From the NCBI GenBank assembly GCA_911728455.2, contig OU452219.1, positions 18,445,397 through 18,509,396 of the forward strand: a stretch of DNA of 64,000 nucleotides. The letters are read 5' to 3'. Below, one piece after another: positions 1-12,600 of the stretch. A model generated the notes under the pieces. It searched no databases. It had not been told where the DNA came from and saw nothing but the letters and a program-made list of their open reading frames with translations. The translations under genes were made by a program, and so were the position numbers. Positions within the stretch are counted from its first letter, which is position 1. Each line of letters starts with the position of its first letter. This DNA is from Marthasterias glacialis (Eukaryota; Echinodermata; Asteroidea; Forcipulatida; Asteriidae).

Positions 1-362
1 CAAACAAACAAACAAACACATAAACAACCAACCCGAACAAACAAACATGAGATAAACATTACGAGGAATATGGGTAAATAATGAGATAATAATTTTCAGC
101 AATAAACACACACAAACATAACTTTCCACTGATTTTTTGTTGGGCAAACAATCTTGCTTTAAATTTTTAGGTTCATATTAATAAATTGCTTATTCAGTTT
201 GGTAATGTAGTAAATAACGCCGGCAGATTGTTACAGTCAGTTTAGCATGTATTACTCAGGATGTATAACGACAAAATTACTCTAGGGTTCAACCGCAATT
301 TCCATTTATATCTACTCGTTCATTTCTTCTTGGTATTGCTTTACAAATTTCCAATACTTTAC
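1..362. other. Intron after exon 54, truncated
   Basis: AT-rich intron. It opens with a (CAAA)n tract at about 1-48. I see no exon in it. Confidence 0.6.
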
Positions 363-530
363 CTGGCCACCTCCGTAATCCACTCTGATCATGTACTCCT
401 CCAGTATTTGGGCCAACTTGTCGTAGTCGCTGATGTGACGATATACTCTGTCAACAGAGGGCGCATTAAGGTCCAGAAAGTCTCCGAATAGGATCGGCTC
501 GTCGTGAAGCTTCTCTGCCGTCCACTTGAC
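363..530 (-). CDS. DNAH14: Exon 54: before AAA4, residues 3009-3064; last in window
   Basis: Encodes [20 protein letters not shown] and [16 protein letters not shown], corresponding to '...piiFgdf......d...Y..i.d...l...l...l..yn' just before the AAA4 P-loop. Donor CAG|GTAAAG; phase 0. The rest of the gene is left of base 1. Confidence 0.96.
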
Positions 531-635
531 CTACATTTAAAGAAAATTTTAAAACATCTGAAATAAACTCTGAAATATGCATCAAATAGTGAATAATGAT
601 AGCAAAAAAGAGTCTGAGTGAAGGACGCCATAAAA

Positions 636-694
<59 letters not shown>

Positions 695-3600
695 AAAGCA
701 TTCATATAGTGCTCTAACCAGAGAAAGTAACACAGCACTTTACAATACCCAGTTCTTATGAAGTGCTTTATCACACTCGATGGGCGTCTCAAAGCACTCA
801 GTATTTTTTCTTGCAATGTATGCAGAGTTATACGTTTTGAACTATGAGACCTGTTCCTTTACATTGCTCCATGTAATGGTTTACAAGATGCTGTGGTGCA
901 ATCTGCAGTTGATCAAATAAGGAACACTGAGTGAACCCCTTCTCTTTGCGATAAGTGCATTGGGTTCTTTTATGTGCATCACACAGCACACAGGACCTAT
1001 GGCTTTACATCCCATCCAAAGGACGCAGCAATGATGGTTAAGTGTCTTGCTTAAGGACACAAGTGTCAAGATTGGGACTCGAACCCATACTCTGCTGATC
1101 AGAAACACCAGAGCTTGAGTCTGGTATTCTTATGTGCTCGGCCAACTAAAATAATGAAACAAAGCAAAAACAGCGAGGAATATAAACACAATAAGCATAA
1201 CACATCAATTAAACAAGTGAGTTTTTATTTTATTTTTTATGAAAGCTGCTAGCGAGCAGGAGTGGCGGATACTGTAAGGAAAATTGTTCCAGAGTTTTTT
1301 TGTTTTTTGTTTTTTTTGGGGGGCAGCAGCGTGAAAGCTTTTGTTGCCAGTTAGCCATATCAACCATTAGGTGTTTTTTTTCAGTGGGGCATCACATAGC
1401 TAACAAAGACACAAGGGCAAGCCGCTGCTCTTGCTAACATAAGTGACCCATGGGTTCTTAAAGGGTCTGTATATGTTTGGTAACGACTCTGAAAATTTAT
1501 GGCAATAATAACTTACTTGGTAAGAAGTACAGCAGCTTTGGATAGTATAAATGCATTTTGAGAAACGTTTCACTTCGAAGTACTACAGTTATGGAAAAAT
1601 ATATCACTTTTTATCCCCCAAAATTTGAATCTGAGAAGCGTTATGGCCATAACGCTTCTCAGAATGTGTATTCCAATGACGGATACTTCTTCTGCATGAA
1701 CACAACCGCTCCAGATTTTTGGCGATATCTCAAAAGCGCTGCCGCCTTTTGAAATGAAACTTACACAGGTTAATTTATGGTATATATCTACAATTATATA
1801 GTATAAGGCAAATGTACGGTTCCAAAAACCAAAGGTATACTTTGCCTTTAAGTGTGCACTGATAATCCAAGTACACAGGACCTCCAAAGGAAAAATAATA
1901 TATGACTGAGCGTCTTGCTCAGGAACCCAAGTATAGCCATCAGTTAAGCCAAGACTCTTAACACACACTAGAATCCAGGGCCCAATTTCAAAAAGTAACT
2001 AAGCACAAAACAATTTAGCTTACCGGAATAAGTTTACCAGCCAAATTACCATGCCAATGTACCATTTGTGACTGGTATCCTGCTAAGATTTGCTCAGCAG
2101 AAACTTGTTGAGCAATATTGCCTGCTTCAGCAGCTCAATGAAATTGGGCCTAGAACACTACATTGCTTGGCAAAGGGACAGACAGTCATAGGGACATGTC
2201 GCACAGGGCAATTTGTACTGGCAACTTGGAGGCAACCAACTGCTCTGCATGCAAAAGGGTCACTTTGGTAGCACAGGAGTTATTTTCCTAACATTGTCTT
2301 ACAACCCTCAAGAAAATCCGGTGAAAACTCAAAGGTGAGTGCCTTTTCTTCATGGAAAATGCCTGGAACTGGTTGCCTGTAAATTGCCTCGTGAGACATG
2401 GCCCTTAAATCTCAAGGTCTTGGTCTCGTTTCAGTCTCGGCCTTGGACCTTTAGGTTTTAGTCTTGAACTACAGTCAACATGACCGCAACACTAATGGAA
2501 AACCAACCTTGAAGTAGTTATGGAGATCATCAGACAGGAAGTCAAAGAATCTCATTCTGTCTGGTTCATCAACAAGTCTGTCATGGAAGACCCTGGTTGC
2601 CTCATGGGCCAGGAGCAGAGCAGCAGAGTCCACTGAGGTGACAACGGCTTCATCTGCTTGTAACAGACCCTGGATCACCTAAAAAGATATATCAAAGTAG
2701 AAAAACACAGCTGAGTTGTTAAGGGAATCTTTGCAATAGGCATCGTAGTGATTGTGTGTGGAGTCATTTTGGCAGTCGTCTGCGTGTGTTTGTGACAAGT
2801 GCATACAATTTGTTAGCAGTGAGGCATAACGGAGAAGCTGTGGAATACGACCTCCGGATTTACGTGCCGGTGCTATACCAACTGAGCCATCTAGCCCCGT
2901 TTTAGTAGTCTCCCTATATTGTCAATATCTTTGCTCGGGAGTCGGAAGTCAGAAGTCATACAACCATTTAATTTTGTGTAAAAAGAAAAATTGACTAGAG
3001 CGGGATTTGAACCTGCGACCTCCGGATTAACATGCCGGTGCTCTACCAACTATACGACTTCTGACTGGTGCCCCCCAAACGTAGATAGTGACAAAATAGA
3101 GAGACCGCTAACATAGGGCTATATAGCCAGTTTGGTGGAGTACCGGCATGTAAATCTAGAGGTCATAGGTTTAAAACCTGTTCCGGTCATTTTTTCTTTG
3201 TTCACCCAAAATTACAAAAATATACACATATGGAAAAAAAAAAACCACCCCTATAAATAACAAATTCAATGTTTCAACAAAGGCAGAAATAGAATGTTAC
3301 CTTTGACAGATCTCTGAGGTTGAACGTATAGTGTGATTTGGCCGGTGTTGGCAGCATATTATAACACATCTTATAGTAGACGGCTATGGAAGCCGACACC
3401 ATAGGGCCAAGGAGTTCCTTTATCTCTGGCAGGAAGTCTTGGTTCTCTAAGAAGCGACCCAGCTGTACTTGGTAGATATGCTTCAGGGAACGGGTAGATG
3501 GCTGAGGTAGAGCCAACATACTGCAGGAAGGAAAAGTGACAACATTTAATAGTTGTATAATTTGCATCAGGGATAAAGAATGTACTTGTGTTTTACCCTA

Positions 3601-6600
3601 CAACAATGCGAGTTACGCACTGTATACTCATTCCTTTTTTTTGCCCTGTGGAAAAGAATCCACAGGCATATTACTTTGTTGTAATTCAAACCCCCCTAAT
3701 TCACCATTCTAGAGCAGATATCATGTTTAAGACCGGCAGGGTTGTGACTCTACGATGAAGGACTGAGCCGAAGGCGAGGTCCTTTATCGCATGACCATAA
3801 CCCTGCAAGGTCTTAAACTGCCTGTAAGACCTCATCACCACTCTTTTATTCCCCATTCAGAAATACCCTTTTTTTTTTTTAAAGCTGAATAATAATTATA
3901 GGAAAATCTGTACAACTTTTCTGTTTTGTACTTTCAATTCCTCTCCTCTGGTTCCATTTTGTGAGGGGTCCAAATAAACACAATGCTCACTCATACGTAT
4001 TAATAGATTTTACCGGTAGAGAACCGCTATGTATTGATTGCATTATTTATTGCACCAAAACGAGTATGGCTATGATCACCGAATGCGCTAGCCAACCAGT
4101 CTTAAACAACTCCTCCTGTATCTTTATCGGTCATTTAAGACTGGTGTAGCACTACCACGTGATAACGTTTCGACCAATCAGAATGCATAAACTTTCCTAG
4201 GTATGAATGATAGATAAAAAGTCTCTTTTGCTAAAGAAGTTAACCATTTTGCATGTTGTGCTGTCGGTCTTATCTAAGTTGCCTGTAAATATTGCCTTGT
4301 GTGACACGGCCCTTATATGCCATAAGAGCAAATTTTGCACCTGCAACAGACGCACATCTGTTGAAGGTGCAAAGGGTTCGCTTCTACTGGCTCCAAAGCT
4401 GGCATATATTGGTGTGTTATTTGTGCTTTCGCCCATATACCAATGTGTGTTAAGCAATGTATACTCATTCCCCGAGTTCTGTAAAAAAAATCCACAGGCA
4501 TATTCCTCGTGTGGGATTCGAACCCACGACCCCCCCCATTCTACAGCAGATCTCTTACCAACTAGACTACTAAGATTGCCCAGCAGCTAGAGGCAGTTTG
4601 AATCCTATTAGCAGCGGGTACCGCAACCATTATAATACATGTTAATTAACAGCTACTATAATATATTGGTGTGTTATTCATCTTTAAGACGGGGACTACT
4701 TCACCTCCCTTAAATAAATCTTCTGGCCAAAGGAAGTTTTAAATCTCCTGAAATCAGGACAGAACCTGACAAACCACAGGCCTGTAAATTAATCTGTCTG
4801 GTATCCCACCTAACTCACCAGAAGTGTTTGAGAAGTCTAGGACTGACTGGGTTTCTGCCTCCTCCCATTGGAGCGCACGCTGCACACAACGTCACATCAA
4901 GAATGTTCTGTTTGGAAATTGTTAAATATTGTTAAAAATACAGTATTACAGTACTAGTTGTCCAAAAACCGCATACCAAAATGGCAAGAGAGCTGCAGCT
5001 TCTGAAAACTTTCCTTGTTTCTCATGTTTACACACTACCTACCATTTTTTTTTAATACAACAAATTTTCCCTTGACATTTTTCTTGGAATGAACATAATA
5101 ATTGTATACCACGCACACATATATCCTTGTCATTTGATTGGCACTGAGAATTTATGGGGGGCACGTGCCCCCCCCCCCCACACCCCCCGTGGCTACGCCA
5201 CTGCCAGGCAAGGGTCCAGTGAGAAAGAAGCAAATCAAAATAATTAATCTCGTTTTTGTTTTCAAACTTTCAAACCACATTTGTTCAATACCTTCCAGGC
5301 GAGTTTCTTAGTGTCGTAGAATCCTCCCAGCTCCATGAATTGTCTGAGAAGCTCTAATGGGGGCTGGGCTCCATACACCTCAGGTGCCGGTAGGTTGAGA
5401 TCATCCACAAATACCAGAACCTGAAATCAGTCATAATTTATGTAAAAGACTGTCCTCAAAAAGAGCCTTGATAGACCCTTTGTCAAAGTGTACGCAGTCT
5501 TGTTACCTTTTAAGAATGACGGTAGCAAAAGTGAGGTTGGAAGGGTGAAGTAGTCTGATCCCTTACTATCATGATGAAAACAATACACTATTACGGACAG
5601 GGAATTTGACCACATTATTGGTCGGGTTGGCGTAGTGGTATCTTCGCCTTCCACCTCTAGGACCCTGGTTTGAATCCCACCGGGGGAACTATGTGGATTT
5701 TGTCTTTCAGTTACCTGATTGCGTGGGTTTTCCCTATAATAATGGGGTTTTCCTCCCACATCTAAAACTGAAACTTCCTTCCTCGTCCTTTCTCTCCGAG
5801 GGGCTTTTGGCTAGTATAGTGATTGAAGTTCGCTTATCTGAGAATCCTAGGCTTCACAACCAGAATTAATCAATGAAATGAAACAAAAGACAATGGCATA
5901 TTGGCGATTTGTCTACTGACTCAATTCACCTGACAATAACACCACAATAAATCTTAGTTGCTCCATTTTGGGAGTCATATTCCCTGTGTGTTACTGTACA
6001 GTGGGCATTTTAGGCACACGCAGGTGGTGAGACGTGCACCATATCTTTTACATGGGCTGGGAGACTTTTGAGGTCACCAGGTGGCAGCAGACTTACCAGG
6101 TATATCCATTGTTCTCGAAAATGTGCGCATGCTCATAACTACATGAACAATGATAATTTACCTGGTAAGTCTGCTGCCACCTATCGTTCCAAAGTCTCCC
6201 ATTTGGCTTCCGAAACGGTAGACCGTGGGAAGACAGTAGCCGCATGTGACGTCAAATGGAAGGGGTCAATACATTGCCATTGTAGTAGAGAAACAAATTT
6301 TAATTTCAGGTTGCTTCCAGGAGCGTTTCCGACCGTTCATCAAATAATAAGTGTGTGTAAACAACTAAAGGACTCCTTGCTAACACATTGTGCACTTGCC
6401 CAGTCAGCTTTTTAGAACTTGGCCAGTCTTAATACTGAGTCCATCCAAATAAGGCCACGTTTTGAAGTTTTTTGGTAAGAAAATTGCAATAAGTTCATGA
6501 GTTTGTTACCTTTTTGCCTCTTGGACCAACCATGGTGTCCCGTCCCTTCTTGATCAATTTATGCTCTATCTGTGCCCTGACCCTGGCTGCAGTAGTCTGA

Positions 6601-9600
6601 GCACTCAGCTGCAGGGTGGTGGCTACCATGCCATTGGTTGAACGACGAACCTGACCCGTGATGAAGGTCAAGTCCATAGTATCTGCCATACCAAGACCTG
6701 AAAGGTAAAGAGGGAAAGGGAGGAAGGTATAGTAAGCCAGAGTTGCAGTCTAAGCCAAAGTTGCAGCCTAAGCCAGAGTTGAAGCCTAAGCCAGAGTTGA
6801 AGCCTAAGCTGGAATTGAAGCTAAAGCCAGAGTTGCAGTCTAAGCCAAAGTTGCAGCCTAAGCCAGAGTTTAAGCCTAAGCCAGAGTTGAAGCCTAAGCC
6901 AGAGTTGAAGCCTCAGCCAGAGTTGAAGACTAGGCCTGAGTTGCAGCCTAAGCCAGAGTTCAAGCCGAAGCAATCATTTTGAAAAGGCCCTAAATCTACT
7001 TACCACTATCTCCGTCATCGTCGCCCAGAATGCCGGCAGTCAGAGCACTAATATTAGACAAGATGTTAGTCCCTCTCTCTGAGTAATGGAAGACATCACC
7101 CAGGATGGTACCAAGCTGCGTCGAGGCACCCTTCTCCTTGCTTAAGAGTTTCAACATGTGGTTGACGATGGCGGATTTACCAACTCCAGAGTCACCTAAT
7201 TATTTAAGTCAAGTCATAAAAATATTAATTTAGTAGTGAAAATAAAACAATCACGTGCAAGGTGATCTGGATTCTGTGAAAAATAACTCGTAAAACTCAC
7301 GTAAATGCCAACGTCATTTTTGTTCCTTTTTACTATTCTATTGCACGCTAGACCAGGCGTTATACACAGCAGTACAAAACGCCCTCGTAGTGGATGCCAG
7401 AATAAAATCTTTCACATTTTATTTTTCTATTCCCCAATCAAATATACTTGGATGTTATATAAAACAAATCATGAATGTTTTGCATTCGTGCAGTGGAGAG
7501 AATATTTTCATCCATTGATTCAATCATGATAATATTTCCACCTTTTCACTCATAAACATTCCTTATTTGCACACTAATGCTAAATCACGTTACGTTTTTT
7601 AGACACAGACTAGAACCCTTTCTTACTGATGGGAGGTACCACACTCATTTCTGTAGGGAGAAGAGGGTTTTTGCCTTGGCTTCTTCTTAATACACCTCAC
7701 CAAATAACTTCCTCTGATATTTTTATAAGCAAGTGTTTACACAGAGGTCCAATTGACCACTTGCACACACGTCATACGTGGCGACTGTGCTATGCTCACT
7801 TTTTTGGAAGTCCATAAGTAAGCACTGTTATACCATTGGTTCTTTTCAGAACCACACCAACTCATTAGAGATATTACATGGTGTCTCCGCAAAACTTACT
7901 AGATTAAAAATTAGCACTTCACTGTATTTACACCACAGGAAAATTGACCTGATATTATTGCGATGACATCAGATGAACTGAGTCAAAAGGCTGGTCTGGT
8001 AAGATGTTTGAAACAGAAATTCTTTAATCGTCTTTTACATTCTCAAATAAAAAGTACTTTCAAAGAGTCCAGATGACATACCTGTGAGTAAGACCGGGTG
8101 TTTATTAACCAGCAGTAAGCCGGCTAAGAAGGAGTATCGGACAGTGTCCACTGTGGGTACCAACTCGTTGTCTTCCCTGGTAACCTTCTTACTCATCTGC
8201 GTGGTCAGACCCATCTGTTCACCGAGGGAGACGTGACTCACACCCTTGTCAATCAGGGACTTGGTTGAGGGGACCAGTTCATCCCAAGGAACGAATTTTC
8301 CGCTCTCCAGGCTGACGAAGAAGTGGAAGATTGTGCGACTTCCAGAGGGCAAGCGAACTCCTGTTGAGATGAGAGGTAACGGAGATTGGTCAACTTTACA
8401 TTATTTTGCATTTAAAGGCATCCTAGGACTTGTTTTTAAACCTCAACTTTGGCTCCATTGTCAGAAAACAATGTCTACCATGGAAAAAGAATCCGATGGA
8501 GATCCAACAATAATTCCGAGGAACATTTTCCGATTATCCGTCCTGGACTAATTTTGACAAAACGCAGAAGCACAAAACATAGACAGAAAACGTCTGCTTA
8601 GAGGCTTTATGAAACTTGTCCCAAGACAAAAAAACAACAACTACTTACCAAGAGGTGGTTCAGTGTCAAACATATCATGTACAAAGGTGTCAAACTCATA
8701 GGCAATGTTAAGATCCGGTACTTCTGTCTTCTTCCCCTTGGCACCACCACCACCACCTCCTCCTCCTGCAGTACGAGGTCCAACAGAGATACCCCCATCA
8801 TCATCACTGTCATCTTCTCTCTTCAGATTACCACCGATGGACCAGGTGTAGCAAAACACAAAGATCTTACCCAAGAGAGTCAAGAGTTGCTCTGGATGCT
8901 TAAAAAGATACCACTCCTTGGAACTGAATTGGAAAAAATGCGCACAATATATATATAGCTTTTATATCACACATTCAACAGGGTTCTTTTTCACTTTCTT
9001 CTCTCTATAATTAATAATAATAGCAGAGCATTTATAAGGCGTACAATATCTGGAGACCTCTTCAAAGGCACCGGTCTATGGAACAGGGAGTTTACTTTAG
9101 ATGGTAAGCAAGATTGAAAAGGTGTGTCTTAAGATGGCGTTTGGAAGAAGACAGATCCTTAGTGTCCCTCAACCACATCCAATCCGACAAGGACTTCCAG
9201 AGACGCAGTGCACTGCTGGAAAAGGCCCGGTCTCCTCACATTGCCAAACAAGTTTTTGGGAACGCAAAGGAACTGTGATGTAGTAGATCTGAGCCCAGTT
9301 TGAAGGTTTCGGAGTTGTAGAAAGTCCTGTATGCAAGATAGAGCTAGACCATGAAAAGCTTTGTATGTGGGAAGGAGAATTTTAAATTGTGCTCTATATT
9401 TAACAGGAAGCCTCTGAAGATTGGTGTAATATGGGCGTACATTCCACGACTTTCCATGAGCTTTCCAGCAATGACTTTTCTATGACTGTTCCAGATGTAT
9501 CATGTACTTTCCAATTTGTAAGGGCACAAATATTTAACTAGATTTAATTGGATTATGTCACGATTTGCATAGAAATGTATGCCAACCTCTGACTTATTAT

Positions 9601-12600
9601 CTAACTCTTTGACTCTGGAATTTCTGCATGCGAATGGACGGAATTGTTTTTGTTTGTCATTTGATACCGTACAAAATCGAGGTCATAAATGGCTTTACCG
9701 TCCATTGGAGTTGTGCACGTGCAGCCATGAATGGACTTAACGGAGTGAAAGAGTTAAGTTAAAATTCAAATACAGATGTGTGCACAAAAGAACATCCAAA
9801 CAAAGTCGCTTAGCAATTATTCTTCTTGACAGCTTTGTATTACTTGACCCTCTCCACTGACCTGTTTTTCGATTGTTGCCTCATTTTCTCAATTCTCTCT
9901 TTCTCTTTCTCTTTCTCCTTTTCTTTCTTCTTCTCTTCTCGTCTTGAAATCCGTCTTCCGTTGGAGCGAGACGGTGGACCCGCAGAACTCTCAGTACTTG
10001 AAGGCCGTTCTTCATCTGTGCACAAAACGGGTTTAAATCATTGTACATTATCAAATAGGATAATTCAATTATAAACTTATCCCTCCCACGTCAAACGCAT
10101 CAAAAACAACAGTAGTCATATTTATATCCTCCTACTTGAGCTTGGTCTTTGGTCAAATAGGGTTTGTTGATCAACTATCGTATTCCAAAGAAACTTTTAG
10201 AGCAAGTGTTAAGAGCACTTTAAGTACTTTTTTTTTATTTTCAAAATGACCCTGTCATCTGCTTCAATCTCTTAGGATCTTCTGGTCTTGAATTGACTGC
10301 TTACTCAATGTTCTTATGGTCATTAAAATCCTGTATGTTTGGGGACAAAATCATGAACATTGCAGCATGGCTTGCTATTTAACTAAGAAATTACAATCTT
10401 TACTGTTGAACATTCTAGCATTGCCAGACGTAATAAATCAACCCACTTACATGGGTTTCCGTAGCCTCCATTCTTTCCTAGGAAGTCTTGGAAAGCATAG
10501 AGTAGATGGCAAATAAATAAAGCGACTTACCTGGGTTTCCTTGGCCTCCATTCTTCTCACGGAAGTCTAGGATTGCGTGGAGCAGATCGCAAATAAATAA
10601 ACCAACTTACCTGGGTTTCTGTAGCCTCCATTCTTCACAAGGAAGTCTAGGAATGCATAGAGTAGATCGCAAATAAATAAACCAACTTACCTGGGTCTCC
10701 GTGGCCTCCATTCTTCCCACGGAAGTCTAGGAATGCATAGGAATGGCAAAATAAACAAACCAATTTCCATGGGTTTCTGTAGCAAACATTCTTCCTTAGG
10801 AAGTCTACGAATGCATACAGTAGACGGCAAATAAAAAAAGCGACTTACCTGGGTTTCCATAGCCTCCATTCTTCCCAAGGAAGTCTAGGAATGCATAGAG
10901 TAGATGGCAAAGCATGGATACCATGCTCATGTTAGTAGCAGCAACAATCTGATAGGATGAGTAGTGTCTCATGAATTCCAAGCCCTTGTCGACACTCTTG
11001 TCAAACAGCGACAGTAGATGCTGCTTACCACTCTCTGGAATCTAAATGTGCAAGAACACAACAAACATTTTTACAACATAAAGAACCCCATAATACGTAC
11101 AATGAAACCATTAGTTATTTGACAAAAAGGTTAAATTTTAAGAGTAAACTTGAACTGTTTGAGGGAGGGACTATCTTCTATATTAACCATGAACGTGTGT
11201 TGTGTTTATGTATGACCATGGATAAACAACACTATTTGTGCTTTACTCACACCAATGTGTGTTAAACACTGTATATTCAGTGCTATCCCGAGTGCTGTGA
11301 AAAAAAAAACCCAGGTTTTTTACTTTGATGGGATTTGAATTTTCTTTTGTAATCTGAAAGCTTCCTCATTTAAGTCGGTACTGTTACTAATTACTCTGGC
11401 ACAGGTGTGCCATTAAAACTTGACGTTGGCTTGAAATAAATTTAGCCAGTACATGTTACAGCTTATTTCACATAGAGCTATCTTGGAAATGTTATTTGTG
11501 TTTTTACCCATACACCAATGTGTGTTAAGCACTGTATACTCAGTACTTTCCAAAGTCCTGTGAAAAAAATCCACAGGCATAAGCCTTGGGTGGGATTCGA
11601 ACCCACAAACCCCGCCATTCTAAAGCAGATGTCTTACCAATTAGACTACTGGGATTGCCCGGCAGCTAGAGGCAGTTCGAATCCATTAGCAGCGGATACC
11701 GCGACCATTATAATAGATGTTATTAGTACGGCAGTATGTTATTAGTAGGGCAGTATGGTTTAAAGTTTAGACAAGGAAAACATAGATTTTTATGATTTCT
11801 TACATCTCTGGGAAGTTTTGACAACCAGGTCCTCACGTACGGCCGCCAGCCAAGATCAACAGGATCCTATCAAAAATTTAAAACATTTATTAGGCAATCA
11901 TATCAAATTATTCAGTATGCCCTTAAAACAGATAGAAAAAGAAAACCAACTAAGCATGTAATCTGTTAGAAGGACCTAAGTTTCATGGCACTTTTGTAGC
12001 TCTGTGTGACAGACAATTTAACAAGACAAACTGTTTTGGGGGTTAAAAATCTGACCATTAAAAATTACATATTTCTACTTGCCTCTGATTTATTTGTGTT
12101 GTATAAAACATTTCTTATTGTATTTCTTTAAACATCTGATTTTCTGTTTTGCAATGTTGAAATAAATGTTGAAATTAATTAATTTATTTATTTGTTTATT
12201 CCTTATTTACCCTGGGGAAACCTTTCAGTGTGAACACCGATTTTCAAAGGTGTCCAGCAGTAAAACATCCATTAAAAAATATAAAAATAGAAAAAAAAAA
12301 CACTAAAAGAAAAAAGAAAAAAAAAGAATCAAATATGGGTGATTCGCAATACAGTGCACCCTCTACAGTTTGCCCAGGAGAGGCCATTTTCGCAGTGCAT
12401 CATGGAGGAAAAGGTCAAAAAAGGTATTTGTCTCACAACGCCCACCTCATGAACCAGATTGTTTAAGTTCGTTCGTGGCTTACAAAGCAGCAAGGTCAAT
12501 TTTTTTACTGTAATTACGGCATAAAGATGGCATTTTTTTGTGGGGCTGGTGAATGTTTTTTGCATTCATGTCATACAATTAAAGCTCCCAAAGAGAGCGT

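Noticed and set aside
2968-3070. Functional tRNA gene
   Set aside because: A and B boxes are present, but acceptor stem and anticodon arm do not pair and a SINE tail follows. The same applies to the other tRNA-like heads.
4207-4590. 127-codon plus-strand frame
   Set aside because: Its second half is SINE family C sequence and the rest has no protein character.
6743-6982. 79-codon plus-strand frame of K-P-E-L repeats
   Set aside because: It is an 18-bp minisatellite whose period keeps the frame open; it lies in an intron, antisense to the gene.
10687-10878. Minus-strand frame [10 protein letters not shown]...
   Set aside because: A shifted reading of the 80-bp exon 44 repeats; the coding frame of exon 44 is different.
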